Assembly (NCBI RefSeq): GCF_037975245.1
Contig: NC_092569.1
Location: 13,538,501-13,602,500 of the forward strand
Direction: 5' to 3'
DNA: 64,000 nt
Source: Apostichopus japonicus
Taxonomy: Eukaryota > Echinodermata > Holothuroidea > Aspidochirotida > Stichopodidae
Shown: positions 48,781 through 61,900 of the stretch, piece after piece
Position numbering within the stretch: the first letter of the stretch is position 1
How the letters are laid out: every line of letters starts with the position of its first letter
Position numbers and translations under genes: made by a program
Notes under the pieces: model-generated
Database searches by the model: none
What the model was told of the DNA's origin: nothing
The model's input: the letters and a program-made list of their open reading frames with translations, nothing else

Positions 48781-49108
48781 ATAGACCTATGCAGTTAGAT
48801 TCGTTTTGTTGTTGAAGCGGCGAAAAAAAATATGTAAATTGCAACTGCAGAGAACCCTGTCTATCTGTCGTCTTTTCTGATGCGGCCTTTCTACATCAAT
48901 CGTCTGTCCTGTAAAAACCTGAGACCCCTGCAATGTTACAGTATAATCTTCAAAACAGTTTAAAAAATGTCATCATAAATAATTGTACGAATATTTTATT
49001 AGTGATATGCTCAGGAGATATTTTGACGTAAAATTAGAATTAATTAAACATTCTGTTTTATTTTGTTTTCATGATGTGCGTGTGTGTGTTCGTGTGTGTG
49101 TGCGCGTA

Positions 49109-49109
<1 letters not shown>

Positions 49110-49154
<45 letters not shown>

Positions 49155-49190
49155 CCCTATATCTATATATATATATATATAGATATAGCT
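49110..49190. repeat. (TA)n with an internal palindrome
   Basis: GT-rich start, then TA units, GGCCCTATATC and more TA ending in GATATAG, so the right half folds on itself. It marks the 5' edge of the reverse transcriptase fragment. Confidence 0.9.
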
Positions 49191-50690
49191 GATGCGGTTG
49201 ATAAAATATATGATGCCTTGGAAAAAAACTCACAACAATTGGTATCTTTTTGGACTTGTCAAAAGCCTTTGACACTATTCATCATGACATCCTCATCTCT
49301 AAGCTGCATCATTATGGAATAAGGGGAACACGTTTGTCATGGTTCCGTAGTTACATCTTTGACAGGAAACAATTTAGTAATTTTAACGGTGTAAGCTCAA
49401 CACATTTAGGTATTAAGTGTGGAGTACCACAAGGTCATCCTTGGCCCTTTATTATTATTTTGTATATGAATGATATTAGTAAGGTTTCTACTAATTCTTC
49501 CCTTGTTTGATTTGCTGATGGTTACAAGATAATATATGCGAGGAACTTAATAAATTTAATCATTGGTTCAATGCAAATAAATTATCCTTAAATATTGACA
49601 AGACGAATTACATGATTTTTGGTCAACCTAAAGACGATTTCAATTTTCGCATTTGCCTAAACAATAAACCTATCATTAGTACTGATAAAATACGTTTTTT
49701 GGGAGTCTCATAGACTCCAAATTATCCTGATGGGATCACATGAATGCTATCTCTTCATCTCTTGCAAAGTGTGCTGGAATCTTATCTAAGCTCAAACACT
49801 TCTTGCCTAGAAATATTTTACGTCTATCTACTTGAGTTTATTTTTACCACATCTTTCTTATTGTTTGGCTATTTGGTCAGGCACAAGTAATTCTAATCTA
49901 AATAAATTGATATTGTTACAAAAGAAAGCTATCCGACACGTAGCTGGGTCTGGTCCATATGACCACACTAGTCCCCTCTTTGCATCGCTTAATTTATTCA
50001 AATTACCAGACCTCATTAACCTAAGTATTGTCTCGTTTATTTTTAGATGTAGTAACAGTAACTTGCCCAATAAATTTAAAACCTTTTTTACACAAAACAG
50101 TCAGATTCACAAATACAATACCCGAAAACGCAATCACTTTCACGCTTTTCCTTGCTATACTAACAATGCCCAAAAGAGCTTAAGAAATCGATTAGTTAAT
50201 ATTTGGAAATCTTTGTATTTAAACGATAGAACTTTTCTTACCCAGTCTAACTTAAAGAAACATCTTAAGAAGTACTTTCTCAGTAAATACTAAATGCATC
50301 AGAATTGTATTAAGGTGGGGTGTGGGTAAGGATGGTGGGGAAGGGGTGTAGAGTGTGGGATAAGGGAGAGGAGTGATGGTTAGCATGCGGAGGGTTGGGT
50401 GGGAAGAAAAATTGGTTGGGACGGCAGGGGAGGGGACGTTGTATTTGTGGGTGGGGCTTATATGTCTATATATTAATTATATAACATTATTTGTATCGGG
50501 GAGTGTTGTACCCTGTTAAGCTCTCCAGAGGTTTTGTACAACACTTCCTTTCACAATATTATTCATTCGATTTTTTTCCTTATATTTATATGATTGTAAA
50601 TTTTCTGTACCAATGCTATTTTCGTGTATATATGTTATATAAATATGTAAATAATGTTGTGAAGAAACAAATAAAATGAAATGAAATGAA
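49186..50690 (+). mobile_element. Truncated non-LTR retrotransposon (Jockey/CR1-like RT)
   Basis: A reverse transcriptase fragment in broken frames: DLSKAFDTIHHDIL near 49250, GVPQG near 49425, YMNDI, then FADG (normally FADD) near 49510 after a stop. The C-terminal part (49832-50293, 153 aa) has the LPHLSYCLAIWS and LQKKAIRHV words typical of the end of these ORF2 proteins. The 3' end is (ATGAA)n at about 50675-50690, followed by (TA)n. The 5' side starts in a (TA)n tract and lacks the endonuclease, so this is a 5'-truncated, inactive copy. Confidence 0.85.
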
Positions 50691-50885
<195 letters not shown>

Positions 50886-51292
50886 GAGGTTAGATTATAT
50901 CCTGCTTCTTAACAAAAGACATTTGGATGTGAAAAGGTCTAAAAAATTACCAAAAGGACATTAAATATTTTAGACTCCATATATTGCACAAAAGACTGTA
51001 GAAGAAGAAAGGTATTTGATCTTTATTGCAATACCATAGAGATTTCATTCTTCAATACAACTAACACAATTTCATTTTACTAATACAGCTTAACTTAACA
51101 CATGTTCATTACACCAATTTAATAAATAACATTCACCATAAAGACATATATACTTAAAACATAAATAGGGTAAATTTACTAGTGAAGACCAGGATGTGAG
51201 CTCTTTGCAAGTGCTTTGAGACGATGGATGGCGTGTGGGGGGGGGGGGGGGAGTGAGGGTTGGAAAAGAGTTTTTGTGTTCTTCAAGGGAGC

Positions 51293-51661
51293 CAGTGGCA
51301 TAGGAAGGTACTTTTGAGTGGGGGGCTGAAGACTGATGGCCAGCCTGGGGGACGGGTCTAAGGGGAGGGGGTGTCCCCCTCCCCTTTGGAATTTTTTGCA
51401 TTTCCAGGTGGCCTCAGATGCAATTTGGTGCAATATAGCACACTTCAACACCCACTCCATTTTGTAAACTTAATTTTGTATTTTCACCTGGCCTTAGATG
51501 CAATTTGGTGCTCCAAATGAGATTTTTTTTCTCATTTGGAAATGAAAAAGGGGTTTTCTGACTTGCGAACCGGGGGGGGGGGGCGGAATGATGCTTCCGC
51601 CCCCTCCACATTTTTCACTGGGGGGCTGGCGCCCCCCAGCCCCCCGGTTCCTACGCCCTTG
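51293..51661. mobile_element. Short nonautonomous hAT-like element, 369 bp
   Basis: Starts CAGTGGCATAGGAA and ends TTCCTACGCCCTTG, flanked by the exact 8-bp duplication AAGGGAGC (51285-51292, 51662-51669). The interior has G/C runs and the word GATGCAATTTGGTGC twice. It carries no coding capacity. Confidence 0.9.
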
Positions 51662-52703
51662 AAGGGAGCAGTTGGTCACTCTATCCTTCGAAAATTGATT
51701 GTTTATCAAAGGTGACTAGGTTTAATAGCATGATTCGTCCTAGTGTTTTTATTAATTACAACAATCAAGTTCCACACGACGCACGGAACATTGACTAAAA
51801 ATGACCATCACTGAATCAAAGTTAATCTCGAGAAATCTCGAAAGAAATCTATTCTTTTAGTATGAATGGGTAATGAGGAACTCCTTCTGAGAAGCATCAC
51901 TTCGTATCGTTACTGAAGGGTTCCAAGTGTGTGGGGGACACTTACCTCTCCGCCCCCCCCCTATTCCCTTTTCCCCTTCTGTACACAATATCAATACGTA
52001 GACCTACATTAGTAATAAATTATGTATTAACAAGACAAATTGCTATGAAGAGATTACGTTTATGGAATACTTTCAACTGGGAAGAAGACACCTCGTTTTT
52101 CGTTCGATGAAACCCAGAAAGCAACAGAGAAGGGATTTGACGTAGAAACTCACATGATCTGTTTTTAATATATTCATATTTGTTTTTAATATATTCATGA
52201 TAAATATTTTACTTACACATAAAACATTCAAAGTACTAACGAGTATCCATCTATCCAGTCTATACAGTACATACAAGGATTCGGAATATAATTTGTATTT
52301 CGAAACGGTTAAAAATTTGACGAAATAAAGTTGACACTTATTACGTTTAATGTGTTGATAAATCGTTAAAATGATAATAATAACTATGTGGAATTTAAAA
52401 CTACGGAGAATAAACTTAATAACTATTCACTAATCTAACAAGCTGAGTATACAGGCCCATTTATTGCTGACAAAACAACGCGCGAGTCCAAAACACTTTT
52501 AGCAAACTTCTTTGTGGTGTTTATTATTCGTTTTAAATGATATATTCGCCAACTCCGCAGTTGATGGGCACTGTTAATGGAGAAACTGGAGCGTTTGAAA
52601 GAACACTAATTACACTTAGTACTATAACGCAATAATATTATCGTAACGCTAAAACAAAATACTAAAACTTGAGAATGATGCAATGGACATTAAACTGTAG
52701 TCA

Positions 52704-52706
<3 letters not shown>

Positions 52707-52792
<86 letters not shown>
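52707..52792. repeat. (TA)n microsatellite
   Basis: About 43 TA units, roughly 150 bp downstream of the stop codon of the fibrinogen-related gene, hence possibly within or just after its 3'UTR. Confidence 0.97.
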
Positions 52793-52794
<2 letters not shown>

Positions 52795-52936
52795 CAATTT
52801 AAAGGTTGTTTTAGGAAGGAAGTAGAATTTAATAAGACTTCTACGGTGATTTCCAGGTGTGTGATGTGTTCGTTATATTAGTCTTTATCAAAAGAAGAAG
52901 ACATAAAAACTTCATAAAACCCTGATAGATGTATAT

Positions 52937-55900
52937 CTAGAGAGGTCTTATCTTCATCTCAGTGTACGTGATGTTATACTCGCCTCCAGGCAGGTTAGCC
53001 CATTTTATCCCTATGTAGCCAGTTCCATTATATTCACCATTGAGGTTCGAAATGCTGCATCCATAGTACCACCAGGCACCATACTGATTCCTTGTACATG
53101 CACCACTGTTGCTGTCGAATGTATTGAATCGATTGTTTACATCATAACTCAAAGCACTACCAGAATAAAAGCCTCCATTTGGATCTGTGGATTAAACAAG
53201 AAAATCTCTGTCTTTATATGTAAATTATTGTACTGACATTTATTCAATAACTTTGTTACAATATATGCACTACGCGTATACTAAGATTGATCAGAGTGAT
53301 CTATGAGAAAACCGTATTTGGAATAATTTCATGATATCAAAATAACTTACCATGTTATCACATCACACGAATAATTTTGTAATTATGTATACACTAAGTG
53401 CTTGATCACACCGGAGTAATATCAGAGAAAACCAATGTCAACTGTTTCCAATTCTTACAGCGATATCATATGATATCAATTATCATTAATTAACGCATTC
53501 GACGAATAAGTAATGAAAGTCTAGGAAAGGCAAAACCTTGAAAGACAAAATTATTATCGTCCGTCGTTAGTTCTCAAGATTTCATTTCCCTTTTTTCATT
53601 TATTTTTATAAAAGGTGGGGGTGGGGGAAGGGAGTGGTGAGGAGGGGGGGGGGGTTTACAGAAGGATGGGTTGACGGCTGCCGAGATATTTTTAACCATC
53701 ATGACAAAAACGTCACAAATTTAAAAAAATACAGTTAAATGGAAAACATACGACGTCGAAGTTTCGTCAAAATGTTAGCAAATTTTGAGATTTTGTAAAT
53801 TTTAACGAGAAATAATAAGGCTGTGAGCAGAACAGTAATTTTCAGATTGTTGACGATTTTTGTCCCTTCTAAGCTTCCGTAGAGTTTGGGATACGTGTAA
53901 TGCATATGCAGATGGAATAAATTGCCGATTATTAATATTAAGGAAACCATGTAATCAACATGTAAAGCAAAGCAAATGAAATAACACTTAGGATAAGGCG
54001 GTCTAAGCTAACCAAAGCAAGAAACGTTTGTCATCAAAAGACCAGAACGATGCTATCGTGGGTCGTTGGTATGGCGTTAAAATATAATCTATTTTAAACG
54101 AACCTATTGCTGTTCCACTGAAATCTCCCAGTTCAGACAGTCTGTAAAAGTCACTTTCATTGTTGATCCGGAACAAGTCATACTTCGCGTAGTATGGAAC
54201 TCCATGCACGTTCACTAGATCAATCCGGATTTGATATTTACCTTGATTGGTGAGGTAATACAACTTGTCATTTCCCAACCAAAACTCATGATCCAGCCAA
54301 CCAAAGCCTTCTTTATAGCTCGTCCAGTTACGATAGAAATCAACGGAACCATTAACACGACGTTGGAACACCTGTATGTTTGATCAAGCAAGAATAAAGC
54401 AAATACCAATTTGAAGCTGACTGAAAACATATTATTGAAAGATTTAAATTATTATAGTTCATAACGGATAATCTGTGATGAAAATATGACTCTTAATAGC
54501 AATGCAATGGCTTACTGCTAGACATGAAGCCACTGAAAATTCAATAAATGATGATACGTTTGAGCTTTTTTTCTATATCGCCAGATCAATTTTTAAGTAA
54601 AATAAATGTAATGCTTCCATTTGTATAGCCCCATTCTACATTCCAATATTAACATACACAGATCAATACCCATGAAGGAGTTCATTCAATCACTGTACAG
54701 GCGCATGCGCACTTCGTACTTTCGTAATCTAACAAACCTCTCTGTGATTGCAATAGAAGCCTTAGTCTGCAGTAATGTTGACGCCCTCAATTTCAATTTA
54801 TTCACTATTTGCGAAAGGGGTTAAATATGATTCCCAGTTAAATAAATTATGTTATTCCAGGGATCCTGTCGTGGAGCACTTCAAAGAGACTATGAAGTCC
54901 CGGGTATCATATAGGACTTTAGCGTGTATGTATTAAGTGTTTAGTAATACATCGTATACATTTTATATATCGTAAATCGATTAGGGATACATCATAGACT
55001 AACCATGCATCATTTCCGTCCAAAAGTGTACTAAATATCGTCTTTAACATAAATATGATGTCATACTAGACTTACCGTCCATCCTCCTCCGTCAGTCATA
55101 TTATACATATACAGTATATCGTCTACACAATAGGATGTCATACTAGACTTACCGTCCATCCTCCTCCGTCAGTCATATTATACATAGACAATACATCGTC
55201 TATACTATAGGATGTCATACTAGACTTACCGTCCATCCTCCTCCGTCAGTCATATTATACATATACAATACATCGTCTATACTATAGGATGTCATACTAG
55301 ACTTACCGTCCATCCTCCTACGTCAGTCATATTATACAAATACAATACATCGTCTATACTATAGGATGTCATACTAGACTTACCGTCCACCCTCCTACGT
55401 CAGTCATATTATACATATACAATATATCGTCTATACTGTAGGATGTAATACTAGACTTACCGTCCATCCTCCCCCGTCAGTCATATTATACAAATACAAT
55501 ATATCGTCTTTACTGTAGGATGTCTCACTAGACTCACCGTCCAATCCTCCTCCATCAGTCATATTACATATACAACCCAACGTATATACTATAGGATGTC
55601 ATATTAGACTCACCGTCCATCCTCCTCCGTCAGTCATATTACAGAAGACATCAAAGGGCGACCCAGTCCAGTTAGTTGGTTTGATGGTATATATACCATT
55701 GTCAGTGAAGTTAGCATCGAAGTAATCCAGGCAGTTGGTCATCTGCATACATGTCTCCCCGTTACCTTGGTAACCTCTTTCACAGTAGCATTTGCGTACA
55801 CCGTTGCGCTTGTCACATTCTGCGCCATAGCTGCAAGTGTACTCTTCATTCACGCTTGTATAACCATTGGTACACGTAAACTTCTTTGTACAATTTTCAT

Positions 55901-58900
55901 TGACTTCAAAGGAACCATGATCCTGAAGGGAAAGAAAATACAAATGTTGACATTACGAAACAGCAATTGACAGTTGTCAAAATCATTTAATTATATGCCA
56001 TGCATGGACCACTCACATATATGAAGTCAGTAATGTTATGCAAATATAAAAGTGATTGTGGTAAATAAAAAGCTTAAACCATCATATGACTGTATTTTAT
56101 CTTAGGAATTGAAAGAGAATATAACGTCTACGTAAAAGCAGCCTGGACATCGGTGTCAGTATCAATCAGTTTAACACTGAGTTCTCTATTACATAACAGG
56201 CGCCAAGACAGCCGGATGCCGCATTTCTATTCCAAAGGTTGAAGGAACATCGTTGAATATTGTGGATTCAATGGCTATCGTGAAATTATAATAAATAAGT
56301 TTATTGATAATTAAGAAAGACGGTATAGTAAGCAAATAGAGACAGCAAATCTTAGTGGTAGTCTTTCTAACGACATATATAAAAACAGTATAATGTTTAC
56401 GAGCATCAAGTAACCATGCAGGTTCCCCATACCTTGAAGGACCTATGGAAGCTTAAAAGTGCCGTCAAGATAAGAATATCTTGACCCGTATAATGTGATA
56501 TTGCTCAGAAAATGGATGGATGAATGAATGAATGGATGAATAAATGAAGATGGATGGATGGATGGATGAATGATCGGATGAATGGATGAATGAACGTGTG
56601 AATGGATGGATGGATGGATGGATGGATGGATGGATGGATGGATGGATGGATGGATGGATGGATGGATGGATGGATGGATGGATGGATGGATGGATGGATG
56701 GATGGATGGATGGATGGATGGATGGATGGATGGATGGATGGATGGATGGATGGATGGATGGATGGATGGATGGATGGATGGATGGATGGATGGATGGATG
56801 GATGGATGGATGGATGGATGGATGGATGGATGGATGGATGGATGGATGGATGGATGGATGGATGGATGGATGGATGGATGGATGGATGGACGGATGGACG
56901 GATGGACGGATGGACGGATGGACGGATGGACGGATGGACGGATGGACGGATGGACGGATGGACGGATGGACGGATGGACGGATGGACGGATGGACGGATG
57001 GACGGATGGACGGATGGACGGATGGATCAAATCAATCAATCATTTTCAGAAAAAAAAGCCAAGTTGTTAGATTTAGAAAGTGTTATTTTGATGGAACTTT
57101 CAAGCTGCCGTAGGAACCAGAGTAACAATTGTCTTCAAAGTTCTTTTCTGGGCAAATTTTGGTAATTAAAACATATAACGTACAATTATGTATATACTTC
57201 CCTTGTCATGAGCGTTATCAATTTGCTAATCGTTGTTAACCTAAAGAGTGTCAACGTTTTGCTTATTTAAGTTTCATACTGTGGACAAAAGTCGTGTGTT
57301 TACACGTCTTATTCGTGGAAACTTTTGCTATTTTAACAACGAAAAGTACAAACGAATTGATCCACAAACTCCACACACCAATGAGGCGTATCCGGTAGAT
57401 GCCAATAACACTATACCATTGAGTTGTGCCACACCTCTATTTGGAGAGTATCGGTAGATAATATATACACAGTGTATTATTTTGCAATACTTAACTACAG
57501 ATGTATCACTGTCACACAGTGTTATCGCATCACACCAGGTCGATATATAGTCAATCTATGTCAATAGCTCACTCAGATGCTTTCAGAGATACAATGAAGC
57601 TTATGATTACTATATACCTAGTAAAATAACTGGGGACTCAGTCTTATCCATAAACATACAAAGGAAATTAAGGGGAAAAAATAGGCTTATTTACGATATA
57701 AATGTCTCCAAGTTTGAGTAAAAAAAGCTGCAAAGCTGATTGTAGGTCTGCAAGTTTAGAACAGGTTGTAGTAATAAATGTAAAGTAATATCTCACCAAA
57801 ATAGTAATATTCTCCATAGAAACGGAACAACTCTGATTAATGCTCGTCTGTGTAGTTTGCACTCCTGCAGGTAGAGTTGTACTAGGGTCGCTGGTGGTTG
57901 ATGTCATGTCGACAGTGCTTTGTGTTGAGCTGGTGATGGCCACAGGGGTTGTCTCGGTGTGGACGGTGGGTTCACTTATAGTATCGACTTCTTGTCCTGT
58001 GACCGGTACATCATTACCTTCATCATTTGTGTGTCCGACCTCTTCCGTTGGTGTGTTGGTTGATTCTTCCTTGACGGTAGACCTACTTTCTGCAGGTCCC
58101 GGTGCAGGGAGGGTGGGTCGTAAATCACCAGATTCATCAGCTGATTACGATGGAAAGTCAAATATGTAGAAAACAGAAGAAGAAAGAAATATGCAAACGT
58201 CGATGGAATGATTGTACACCTCGTATGCTGCAATACGATAATTGGATGGTATATAAACTAAACCTTTCTCGGTCGAGTGTATGAATGCCAAGAATATGTC
58301 AGAATGAGTTTTTGTTCAAATGTGAGAAATATATGTCATTAGTCTAGACAACATATTTACTCATCACCACAAAATACGTACCATTCTATATGACTACATG
58401 CAATGTTAGCACTCATACAAACGTTTTCTTTGCATGACCTAATCATGTACGTTAGTGCAGCGCACATGTAACTTTGTATTACATGATTTTCGTGAACGCA
58501 TTAACTTTGTTCTATAATAATAGAACAAGAACTAATGATCCTCATTCAATCTGTCTGTGACATATATTCTCTTGTTTCTGAAGTAGACTATTAGTCTGGA
58601 TAGTTATCACCAAAGATTTTACTTCACAAAGATCAATTTATCAGAACATAACTTGGTATATTCTGAATATCATATGTGTCATTAGAGTTAAGCTCCTTAA
58701 AGCCAACCCTTGAGCATGAAACCATGCATGACTTTCTTCTTTAAAATGAAAATGAATATTACTTTATGAATCTTGCTCAAAATATGAAAATAAACTTAAA
58801 TCATGGGTCAGATTTCGTCATCAATATCGGCGGAATATGCTTTCAGTATTAACAGCGGTGTTGATCATAGGGTAAAGGGGGAAGGAAGGGGGGGGGGGGG

Positions 58901-61900
58901 GTTAGCTGAATCCTTCTTCCTCCCCACCGGTTAAAACTGGAAGGTGTGGAGGTATGAGTTTAACCATCACCAATTAATTCTTTTATAAATAAATAGACGT
59001 ATCTTAATATTTGCGACAGAACATTTACGGTATAAAGCAGGTACGCGGTATTTTATCACTGTTGTTAGCCCATTAAAATAATAATAAACACGAAAACACT
59101 CAATGAAGAATGCGGTATTGCTGTTTTTGCTGCATTATTTTAAATTTGTATTACTTTATCACTATTTCCTGTAATATTATCCATTAGGAGTGTAATTATC
59201 AACGACTTAACCGAATAAAGGATAGTAAAGAATTTACCACAGGTAATATTTTACATAAACTGTTTCATCATAATATGGACGTGCTGGCACTTATAACAGG
59301 AACGCAGGTACGATAACTAAAGTATTATGTAAATAAACCTATATTATATATTCATGCAGTCAATATATTTGAATTGCATATTTTATCGCTCCCAAGTTGA
59401 CGTACTCCACGAAATGTGGCATGCATAGGCGTACGGGACCATTTCAGTTTGGGGGGGCAGAACTTTTTGTGCCCGAAAGTTCCCGTGACACTATCTAAGC
59501 GGAGCGCCACCATCAGTTGGCGCGTAGCGTACAAGAAAATTTTTGGCACACAATGCCTCTCAGATTGCCGGAAACGGCACTTCTGAGGCCTTGCAAGTTG
59601 CATCTAAACATTCTTTATTTTATAATCTCACGTTTTAGAAATTTACACTTCACCAAAAATTTGGTAAATTAGAAGAAGAAAAAATGGTAAAATCACTTTG
59701 AAGGGGAAAAATGGGACAGTATATTTTTTAAGCTCCTATTTAGTTACCTTATTTATTATTTTAACACAGTACTCAGCTACCTCCAGAAAAAAAACATACA
59801 TTGTTCAACGACACGTAGGCGGGATAATGTCGCTGTGTCGGGTGAAACTGCAATTTGTCTCACAAAAAAGTATAAAATATAACAAAGAATACGATAAACG
59901 TGTACTTCTAGGCTTGTAGGCACTCCCCCCCCCACCATCCATGAAAAAGAAAATGTTTCTTATATACACTCATGTTGGGGATGTCCAGGTCAAGGGCGGA
60001 AGCACTTTTAATCTGGGGGGGGGGGCACCGACATCAAAGGGCACTTTGCAGAAATTCGATTGGACTGATGCAGCCTTATATTTAGTACCCTTTATAACTC
60101 TTATTGTATTATCTTATTTGTGCATATACATCACTCCATCAACGCCCCCCCCCCCCCAAAAGAGAAATATGCATACTAGCACTGCAATATCAAATGCGCA
60201 AATTGGGAAACAAGGAACAAGTTTTCTTTTGAGACAAAATGTGGTGAAATCATGCTAGTTGCTAATGTAGGAATCTTCCGAATTAGAGGTTTTTTTCTTG
60301 TTAATATCTTAACAATTTTTTTCCATTCGAAATAGCTTTGAGTTTGACCCACAGAAATTCATTAAAAGTCACGGGCTAAGCCAGGATTTGCAAAGTTGTA
60401 TGCACGACTATCTGAGCGGAGCGCCACCATCGGTTGGCGCGGAGCGTACTAGAAAATTTTTGGTTTTACAAACCCCTCAGATGGCCGGAAACGGCCCTTC
60501 CCGAGTGTTCATTCTGGTTCCCTGGCCTCTTGCTAACTTGAGGCACCTCAATTTTGATGTAGAAAAAAGGCACAGTTTTAACCTGCCTCCTGTGCCCCCC
60601 CCCCCGGTTCCGCCGCCCTTGGTCCAGGTATACCATTGACTAGTTAGAAAAAAAAATTGATCGTGCAAAAAGCGTGGTAGCCCAGATGAACTGCGTTTAC
60701 GGTGGTGTTACACGGAGATATTCGGGCATCATGATGCTAAATAAAGAATATCATGGAATTGTCGGGCAAAAATTTGAAAACGATTCGGGCAAGCTACTGC
60801 ATATATATATATATATATTTCCAGAGGACAAGAAATTCAGGCAAAAGTCCTGAAAAATTCGGGCAGCCTAAGAGGAGAAAAAAAAATAGATATATATATA
60901 TATATATATATTTTTTTTCTCCTCTTAGGCTGCCCGAATTTTTCAAGCCTTTTGCCCGAATTTCTTGTCCTCTGGAAATTTGGGGGGGGGGCAGTCTGCC
61001 CCCCCTGCCCCCCGCCTCGTACGCCTATGGTGGCATGTCCTTATGTTACCTTGCTTACATACCCCCTCCTGGCCCCACCCCCAACCCACACTCTTGTTCC
61101 TCCTTCCCATCTCAAAAGTGTGTTTTAATAGTGGGGAGGCGAGGTGAAGCTTAGGCTTACATAGTTCAAAGTTCAAAAGCGGTATAGGCCTAAGAAATAT
61201 GCACGTTCCTTTTTAAACACAGGGTTACATACCAGCACCCCTTCCTCGCCTTACTATCGGAAAAATGTGTCTTTAAAAGTGGTAAGATAATGGTATATTA
61301 GCGATACTTTTTCAAATGGTGAGACTTAACACTGTAAGGGTTTGCTTATAAATGTTTTTATTTTTATTTCAAGCAATGTAAATTATAATGAACACATGTT
61401 ATTACAAGTTGCTACCATATATAAAAATTAATTTTATTGTTGTATTGTTACAAATGGTATGGATCCATTATTTCGAATGAAATTGTTGATTAGACGTATA
61501 TATATATATATATATATATACATGGAAATCGTAATGAGTTGGAAAATGTTGTATATATATATATATATATATATCGTATTGGTATGTATGTAACGTTTAT
61601 TATCCTTGGTTCTATAATGTATGTACCCTACATCTCGAATATATCTTTTCAACCGAAGATTCAAGTTTTTGGTTCTATAAAAGGTTCCCCAAAAGAAAAA
61701 TATGAGAAAACAGATGATCGAATTCATATCAGCAAAATTCCGTAAGCTTTGATAAAGTTTTCTTGTTAGTACTCTAACCTTAACTATAGCGGGAAAATGA
61801 ACGGGAAAATGTATATTATGTTGTAACCACTTAGGACAAGATCTAGTTAAACTATAGAAAATGAAAGTCTTACCATTTGTTGAACCTTTGTAACAACTTC

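Noticed and set aside
48230-50690. One retroelement spanning the integrase and reverse transcriptase fragments
   Set aside because: The integrase is of LTR-retrotransposon type and the reverse transcriptase of non-LTR type, and they are separated by a (TA)n tract; they are two separate remnants.
56443-57165. Long open frames of repeated MDGW or HPSI residues on both strands
   Set aside because: They are translations of the GGAT array; any frame of such a repeat without a stop codon stays open.
57248-57457. 69-codon plus-strand open frame in an intron of the fibrinogen-related gene
   Set aside because: No recognisable domain, no splice context, and within the range expected by chance.
60388-60639. 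Similar open frames in three CAAGGGC elements (also 24782-24976, 26747-27043)
   Set aside because: They follow from DNA similarity between copies; indels change the frame between copies, and the product matches no transposase.
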